A DNA stretch of 11,069 nucleotides from JBBSGA01 sp038254585. GTDB taxonomy: Bacteria; Chloroflexota; Chloroflexia; Chloroflexales; Kallotenuaceae. Below are positions 7,311-11,069 of the stretch, in pieces. Location of the stretch: the NCBI GenBank assembly GCA_038254585.1, contig JBBSGA010000204.1, forward strand, positions 1 through 11,069. The letters run 5' to 3'. The notes under the pieces are model-generated. The model did no database searches. It saw only the letters and a program-made list of their open reading frames with translations, and was not told where the DNA came from. Within the stretch, counting starts at the first letter, position 1. Every line of letters starts with the position of its first letter. The translations under genes and the position numbers were made by a program.

Positions 7311-8531
7311 CTAGCGCTCGATCCACATGCCGACGACCCCCGCGTCGACCCTCGCGGCCGCGCTGCTCTCGACGTCGAGCGTCCAGACACCACGTTCGTC
7401 CGCGTAGACGAGGTGGCGACCGGCCTTGTCCCAGAGCCGAATCGATTGGGCATACTGGTCATAGAACGGCAGCAGGCCCAGAAACTCGGTCGACGGCACG
7501 AAGCTTTTGAGCGGCCGGATACTGTGGCTGCCGAGATCAAAGACGTTCCAGACCAGACGAGGCGGCGCCTCCTGGCGCAGCGCCACTGTGCCGGTGCCGG
7601 CATGGCCGGCGAGCGTAATAAAGGCGAGGCGCTTGCCGCCCGGCGACCAGAGACAAGTGACGACCGGGCCGCTTGCAATCTCCTGATCGCCCGTCCCGTC
7701 CACGGCCACGAGGTGCAGGTTCCCGGCGCTTCCGGCGCCCACGGGGACATATGCTACCTGTGTACCGTCGGGTGATACGACGAAGAGCATTCCGGCCTGG
7801 GTCGAAGCCATGCGCTTCTGAATGCGGCCATCCTCGCCCAGTCGTGCCAGCGCAACGCCCTGCCCGTCGGCTACCGCGGCGATGGCCGAGTGTCCGTCGG
7901 ACAGCCAGGCAGGCGCCTGGAAAAGCGCCGGATGCGTGTCGAGCCGGCGCGGCGTTTTGTCGCCAAGCGTCCACAGGGCGAGCGAGTCCTGGGGCGTGCT
8001 CCCGTTGGTATGCAGCAATAAGCGCTGGCTATCCGGAGTCCACGAAAAATAGGAGGGCTGGCCGAGGATGACCTCTTGTGGCGCAGGATTACCGATCGTG
8101 TTAACCGTCCGCAGCAGCATGGTGTCGTGGTCCGAGGCAAGGAAGGCGATCTGCTTACCGTCGGGGGACCAGTGGAGATAGAACGGCCGGCTGGTGGGGC
8201 TATCGAAGACCGACCGCGGATCGCCATGCAGACGCTGCACGACGAGAGACGAGGTTACGACATCCGTACCGTGCAGCGTCTCGACATAGGCGACGCTGCG
8301 GCCGTCGGGAGCCGGAACCGGAAAGGCATAAAAGCGGCTGCGCCCATCGGCATCCGTCGTCAGCGGACGGAGCTCGCCCTGCTCATCGGCCAGAATCAGG
8401 TTGCCATCGTCGTGCTGGATCAGCAGCACCGGCGCGGGACCGTCCCGCCGGATCCACCACGCGACTCCGCCGCCGATGCCCGCGAGCACGAGCAGCACCA
8501 GCGTTAAGATGATGATGACTACCCGCCGCAT
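7311..8531 (-). CDS. Membrane-anchored TolB/WD40-like beta-propeller protein
   Basis: A 406-residue protein with an N-terminal anchor: MRR followed by a hydrophobic helix at about 4-27 and then WWIRR. The rest probably lies outside the cytoplasm. No lipobox cysteine is seen. The body carries repeated blade motifs of the PD40/TolB type: APDGRSVAYVE (74-84), WSPDGKQIAFLAS (121-133), WTPDSQRLLLHT (164-175), WLSDG (209-213), VSPDGTQVAYV (252-262), WSPGGKRLAFIT (295-306) and WDKAGRHLVYADE (367-379). Seven such blades suggest a single seven-bladed propeller. No peptidase or other catalytic domain is attached. A GGAAAGG ribosome site lies seven bases before the ATG, and an extended -10 promoter candidate lies just upstream. 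It heads the unit with the carbonic anhydrase-like gene and recD2. Its specific role is unknown; protein-protein scaffolding or sensing would fit. Confidence 0.85.
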   Translation of the reverse strand: MRRVVIIILTLVLLVLAGIGGGVAWWIRRDGPAPVLLIQHDDGNLILADEQGELRPLTTDADGRSRFYAFPVPAPDGRSVAYVETLHGTDVVTSSLVVQRLHGDPRSVFDSPTSRPFYLHWSPDGKQIAFLASDHDTMLLRTVNTIGNPAPQEVILGQPSYFSWTPDSQRLLLHTNGSTPQDSLALWTLGDKTPRRLDTHPALFQAPAWLSDGHSAIAAVADGQGVALARLGEDGRIQKRMASTQAGMLFVVSPDGTQVAYVPVGAGSAGNLHLVAVDGTGDQEIASGPVVTCLWSPGGKRLAFITLAGHAGTGTVALRQEAPPRLVWNVFDLGSHSIRPLKSFVPSTEFLGLLPFYDQYAQSIRLWDKAGRHLVYADERGVWTLDVESSAAARVDAGVVGMWIER

Positions 8532-8555
8532 TAGCCAGCCTTTCCACGTCCTTCA

Positions 8556-8564
8556 AGTATAGCA
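8556..8564 (-). promoter_or_regulatory. Extended -10 promoter candidate for the leftward operon
   Basis: Read on the minus strand, the site is TGC-TATACT: an extended -10 (TGN) plus a hexamer one base from TATAAT. No TTGACA-like -35 lies at 16-18 bases, which extended -10 promoters can do without. Transcription would start near 8549, giving a leader of about 18 bases with the GGAAAGG ribosome site at 8539-8545. Strand, spacing and position before the propeller gene all fit. Confidence 0.5.
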
Positions 8565-8576
8565 CTGTGCATATAC
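8557..8576. repeat. Near-perfect inverted repeat overlapping the leftward -10
   Basis: The sequence GTATAGCACTGTGCATATAC reads as GTATA-GCAC, a central T, then GTGC-(A)-TATAC. The arms are reverse complements apart from one extra A in the right arm. It covers most of the -10 element of the leftward promoter candidate and lies upstream of the rightward one, where an operator for a dimeric repressor would sit. No regulator gene is in the window, so its function is unproven. Confidence 0.4.
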
Positions 8577-8608
8577 GGGCCGGAGTGCGGGGTAGAATCC
8601 GGTCGTTA

Positions 8609-8617
8609 TGGTATACT
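8609..8617 (+). promoter_or_regulatory. Extended -10 promoter candidate for the rightward ligase/peptidase unit
   Basis: TGG-TATACT on the plus strand is the same extended -10 form as the leftward promoter. No recognisable -35 is present at normal spacing. The start point would be near 8624, about 28 bases before the TTG chosen for the O-antigen ligase-family gene. The two divergent start points would be roughly 75 bases apart. Confidence 0.45.
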
Positions 8618-8651
8618 GCGGCGTCGAGAGAGACCGGCCCTGGGCTCACGG

Positions 8652-10178
8652 TTGAGCGCAGAGAGCATCGAGCACGAAAGGTTGGAGCTGAACACCTCCT
8701 ATACTTCTGCCTCGCCACGGGAGAGAGGTCTTCGGTCGGCGATCGGCCGGCGTCCCCGTCTTCAGGCAGCTGTCCTGGCGCTCGGCGCCGTGCTGTTGGG
8801 CGCGGTAGCCGGGGTGTCCGTTAGCATTGGTCCGTTCTGGGCCGGCTGGGTGCTTCTCTTGGCGCTGGCGGCAGGCTATGCACTCCTGCGCTCGACGCTC
8901 TTCGGGCTGATCGGCGTGCTGCTCGTCGTCACGCTCCTCCCATTTGGTGCGCTCCCGTTCAAGTTTGCGCTGACTCCGACGCTCCTGGAGCTCGCGCTGC
9001 TCGCCTTGCTCGGCGTCTGGCTGCTCAGGCTGCTGGCGACGCCCGAGTACGAGCTTCGCTTCAGCTTGCTGGGCGGTCCGGTTTTGCTGTTCCTCGGGTT
9101 TACGGTCTTTTCGCTCGTGATCGGCGCCAACGGCATACCTGACAATCTGACGCTCCATAACTACGTCAAGTTTGTGCTGGGCGTGCTGCTTTTCTTTTCC
9201 GTGCTGAATACGGTCCGCACACGCTTCGAGCTGCGCTGGATGCTCCGGATTCTTCTGCTGGGCGGGACGTGTGCCGCGCTGATCGGCATCGGGCTCTACC
9301 TCCTGAACGACCAGACGGCACTGAAGCTCCTCACCTCGCTCGGGCGGATCGGCTATCCGACGACCGGTCGGGTCTTGCGCTATGTCGAGGACGATCCGAA
9401 TGGCGTCGAGCGGGCGATCGGCACATCGGTCGATCCGAACTCGTTTGGAGGAATGTTGTCGCTGATCTGTGGCATGGCGCTCGCCTTCATCTGGGCCCGC
9501 GAAGCGCCCTTTCCGCGGGCGGCGCTCGTGCTGATGACCGGCGCCATGGCCGTCTGTATTCTCCTGACACAGTCGCGCGGCGCACTTGGCGGTCTCGTCG
9601 TGGCGGCCGTGTATATCGCGATCGTCTCGGACCGCCGGATGTGGTACGTGCTCGGGGCGGGCGCCGTGGCCGGCCTTCTCGCCTACGTGGTACTGGGCGT
9701 CGGCGGCAGCTTCGTCGCGCGGGCGGTCGCGGGAGCGCAGTTCCAAGACCAGGCGAACCAGATGCGGCTGGCCGAGTACCAGAACGCGCTGGAGATCATC
9801 CGGCGCTACCCAATCTTCGGCGTCGGCTTTGGAGACGGTCCGGAGCTTGGGCTGATCACCGGCGTCTCATCGATCTATCTAGCCATGGCAGAGCGCATCG
9901 GCCTGCTTGGGCTCGGCACGTTTGTGGTCACGATGGCGCTCTTCTTCTCGCGCTCGCTGGGCGCTCTGCGCTCGCTGGACGAGGAGCGGGCAGCCTGGCT
10001 CGTCGCAGCTCAGGCAGCCCTGATCGCGGCGCTCGCAGGCGGCCTGCTCGATCATTACTATTTCAACATCGAGTTCAGCCATATGGTCGCGCTCTTCTGG
10101 GGAGTAGCCGGGCTCGGGATCGCCGTGCTCTACCTCGAAGCCAATCCTGAACCGCTTACGCCTGATCCCAACCAATGA
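8652..10178 (+). CDS. O-antigen ligase/polymerase family polytopic membrane protein (second copy in window)
   Basis: A 508-residue protein with about 13-14 hydrophobic segments, from LQAAVLALGAVLLG near residue 38 to the C terminus. Family hallmarks are SVDPNSFGGM at 259-268, QSRGALGG at 307-314 just after a helix, and the external loop beginning YPIFGVGFGDG at 386. Unlike the ligase gene at the left edge, the usual HN..L...E.G segment reads SSIYLAMAERIG (406-417), so the His-Asn pair is missing. It may thus be a polymerase or a divergent bicarbonate/ligase-like (PF04932-type) member rather than a WaaL-like ligase. The start is uncertain: TTG at 8652 is the longest option but has a poor ribosome site, and another TTG lies at 8682. 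It ends overlapping an ATG of the peptidase frame (ATGA). Confidence 0.82.
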   Translation: MSAESIEHERLELNTSYTSASPRERGLRSAIGRRPRLQAAVLALGAVLLGAVAGVSVSIGPFWAGWVLLLALAAGYALLRSTLFGLIGVLLVVTLLPFGALPFKFALTPTLLELALLALLGVWLLRLLATPEYELRFSLLGGPVLLFLGFTVFSLVIGANGIPDNLTLHNYVKFVLGVLLFFSVLNTVRTRFELRWMLRILLLGGTCAALIGIGLYLLNDQTALKLLTSLGRIGYPTTGRVLRYVEDDPNGVERAIGTSVDPNSFGGMLSLICGMALAFIWAREAPFPRAALVLMTGAMAVCILLTQSRGALGGLVVAAVYIAIVSDRRMWYVLGAGAVAGLLAYVVLGVGGSFVARAVAGAQFQDQANQMRLAEYQNALEIIRRYPIFGVGFGDGPELGLITGVSSIYLAMAERIGLLGLGTFVVTMALFFSRSLGALRSLDEERAAWLVAAQAALIAALAGGLLDHYYFNIEFSHMVALFWGVAGLGIAVLYLEANPEPLTPDPNQ

Positions 10179-10192
10179 AAGGGTCGGTCCCA

Positions 10193-11069
10193 ATGGATCG
10201 CAAGCCGCTTGTGCCCGAGTCGCTCTTCGAGCTCTGCTGGGTCTCGGATCCCCAGATCGCGCCGGATGGACGGCGCGTCGCGTACGTCGAACACTGGGTC
10301 GAGGAAGGCGAAAAGGACGGCAAGCGTGCTCCGGTCTACCGTACGGCGCTCTACCTGAGCGACGGGCCGGAATCCGCGCCGCGGCGCCTCACCCGGAGCG
10401 TCGACGCCGACGATTGGATGCCGCGCTGGTCGCCCGACGGCAGAGCCATCGCCTTTCTCTCGACCCGCGATGGGAACAAGGCGCACATCTTTGTGCTCGA
10501 TCTGGACGGCGGCGAGGCGCGGCAGGTTACCAAGCCCACCGATCTTTCGGAGGGCGTCAAGCAGTACGACTGGCATCCCGAGGGCGTGGCGTTTTGCTTC
10601 GCCTCGGCCGGACATAAGAGCGACGAGGAGCGCAAAGCCGACGAGGAGCGCGACGAGCGCGTCTACGAAGGGCGGCTGCCCTTCAAGTACGACGGCGTCG
10701 GGCTCTTCGAAGCCCGGCGCACACAGCTCTGGCGTATCGAGCGGGATGGGACCGGTCTGCAGCAGCTGACCGAGTGGAAGGGCGATGTCCTGGACGTGCG
10801 GTGGTCGCCGCGGGGCGGCGAGATCGCGTTCATCTCCAACGCACTACCGGAGCACGAGCGGCAGTACACCTCCGATCTCTTCGTCGTTCCGGCAGACGGG
10901 GGGACGCCGCGCCAGCTTACGCGTTCGGAGGGTCCGGTGGGGACGCCGGTCTGGTATCCCGACGGCGGCCGTCTTCTTTTTCTCGGCCATAAGAAGCGCC
11001 GCGGCAATGCCACCAACGTGGGAGTCTGGAGCATCGACCTGGAGGGCGGTGAGTCACGCTGTCTCACCG
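10193..11069 (+). CDS. S9 family (prolyl oligopeptidase/acylaminoacyl-peptidase type) peptidase, N-terminal propeller part, 3'-truncated by window edge
   Basis: The frame stays open to the window end, giving 292 residues without stop. The protein opens LVPESLFELCWVSDPQIAPDGRRVAYVE, a typical start of S9 serine peptidases, in which a propeller gates a C-terminal alpha/beta-hydrolase domain. Blade motifs are WSPDG at 79-83, WHPEG at 127-131, WSPRG at 204-208 and WYPDG at 254-258. The charged stretch SDEERKADEERDERVYEGRLPFKYDGVG (split here by a family-typical acidic linker) also matches S9C relatives. The catalytic Ser-Asp-His would lie beyond the edge, so peptidase activity is inferred from homology of the propeller. 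I chose the ATG at 10193 because AAAGGG at 10178-10183 precedes it by nine bases; an in-frame ATG at 10175 overlaps the ligase stop and would add six residues. No signal peptide is seen, so it is probably cytoplasmic. Confidence 0.85.
   Translation, partial: MDRKPLVPESLFELCWVSDPQIAPDGRRVAYVEHWVEEGEKDGKRAPVYRTALYLSDGPESAPRRLTRSVDADDWMPRWSPDGRAIAFLSTRDGNKAHIFVLDLDGGEARQVTKPTDLSEGVKQYDWHPEGVAFCFASAGHKSDEERKADEERDERVYEGRLPFKYDGVGLFEARRTQLWRIERDGTGLQQLTEWKGDVLDVRWSPRGGEIAFISNALPEHERQYTSDLFVVPADGGTPRQLTRSEGPVGTPVWYPDGGRLLFLGHKKRRGNATNVGVWSIDLEGGESRCLT

Noticed and set aside
7298..7750. Possible upstream extension of the carbonic anhydrase frame
   Set aside because: It overlaps the propeller gene and lacks hexapeptide repeats. 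The ATG at 7297 with AGGTGG before it fits the family start.
7113..7775. + strand frame of 220 codons across the carbonic anhydrase/propeller junction
   Set aside because: It is antisense to two well-supported genes and shows no domain, ribosome site or promoter.
8646..9746. Long - strand open frame of 366 codons opposite the second ligase gene
   Set aside because: Its product is a Gln/Arg/Glu-rich low-complexity translation of hydrophobic codons read backwards. The + strand gene has clear family motifs and membrane helices.
10621..10660. Tandem GACGAGGAGCGC-like repeat as a possible unstable repeat
   Set aside because: It encodes the acidic DEER-type linker common in S9 peptidases and keeps frame, so it is ordinary coding sequence rather than a repeat element.

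Overview
The window looks like a GC-rich bacterial chromosome segment from a free-living species. It is gene-dense, with start/stop overlaps and very short gaps, and it uses GTG/TTG as well as ATG starts. The gene content would suit a Chloroflexota (Thermomicrobia-like) organism: RecD2, a CamH-type gamma carbonic anhydrase-like protein, PDG-type propeller proteins and a degenerate-motif PAP2 protein. No marker gene proves this, so the taxonomy is an inference of low to moderate confidence.

Layout. (1) Bases 1-4491, + strand, form a cell-surface glycan block: the 3' part of an O-antigen ligase/polymerase-family membrane protein, an extended-SDR nucleotide-sugar epimerase, a UPF0104/LPG-synthase-type transmembrane protein, a GT4 glycosyltransferase and a PAP2-like membrane phosphatase. 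The first three are linked by ATGA overlaps and the last two are 43 and 1 bases apart, so they are probably co-transcribed. Together they could supply an activated sugar, add it to a lipid carrier, polymerise or ligate the product and recycle the polyprenyl phosphate carrier. (2) Bases 4522-8531, - strand, form a three-gene unit read from right to left: a membrane-anchored TolB-like beta-propeller, a gamma carbonic anhydrase-family protein and the helicase RecD2. The carbonic anhydrase and recD2 genes overlap by 14 bases. (3) Bases 8532-8651 are a divergent intergenic region. It carries an extended -10 promoter candidate on each strand (TGN-TATACT) and a near-perfect 20-base inverted repeat over the leftward one. 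(4) Bases 8652-11069, + strand, hold a second, complete O-antigen ligase-family membrane protein, followed almost without gap by the beta-propeller half of an S9 (prolyl oligopeptidase-type) peptidase that runs off the right edge.

No rRNA, tRNA, CRISPR array, insertion sequence, integrase or attachment site was seen. No stretch over 300 bases lacks a gene. I did not find a convincing undescribed system. The most interesting points are the divergent regulatory region, the SSB-like acidic tip on RecD2, the second ligase-like protein lacking the usual His-Asn pair, and the odd propeller / carbonic anhydrase / RecD2 unit.
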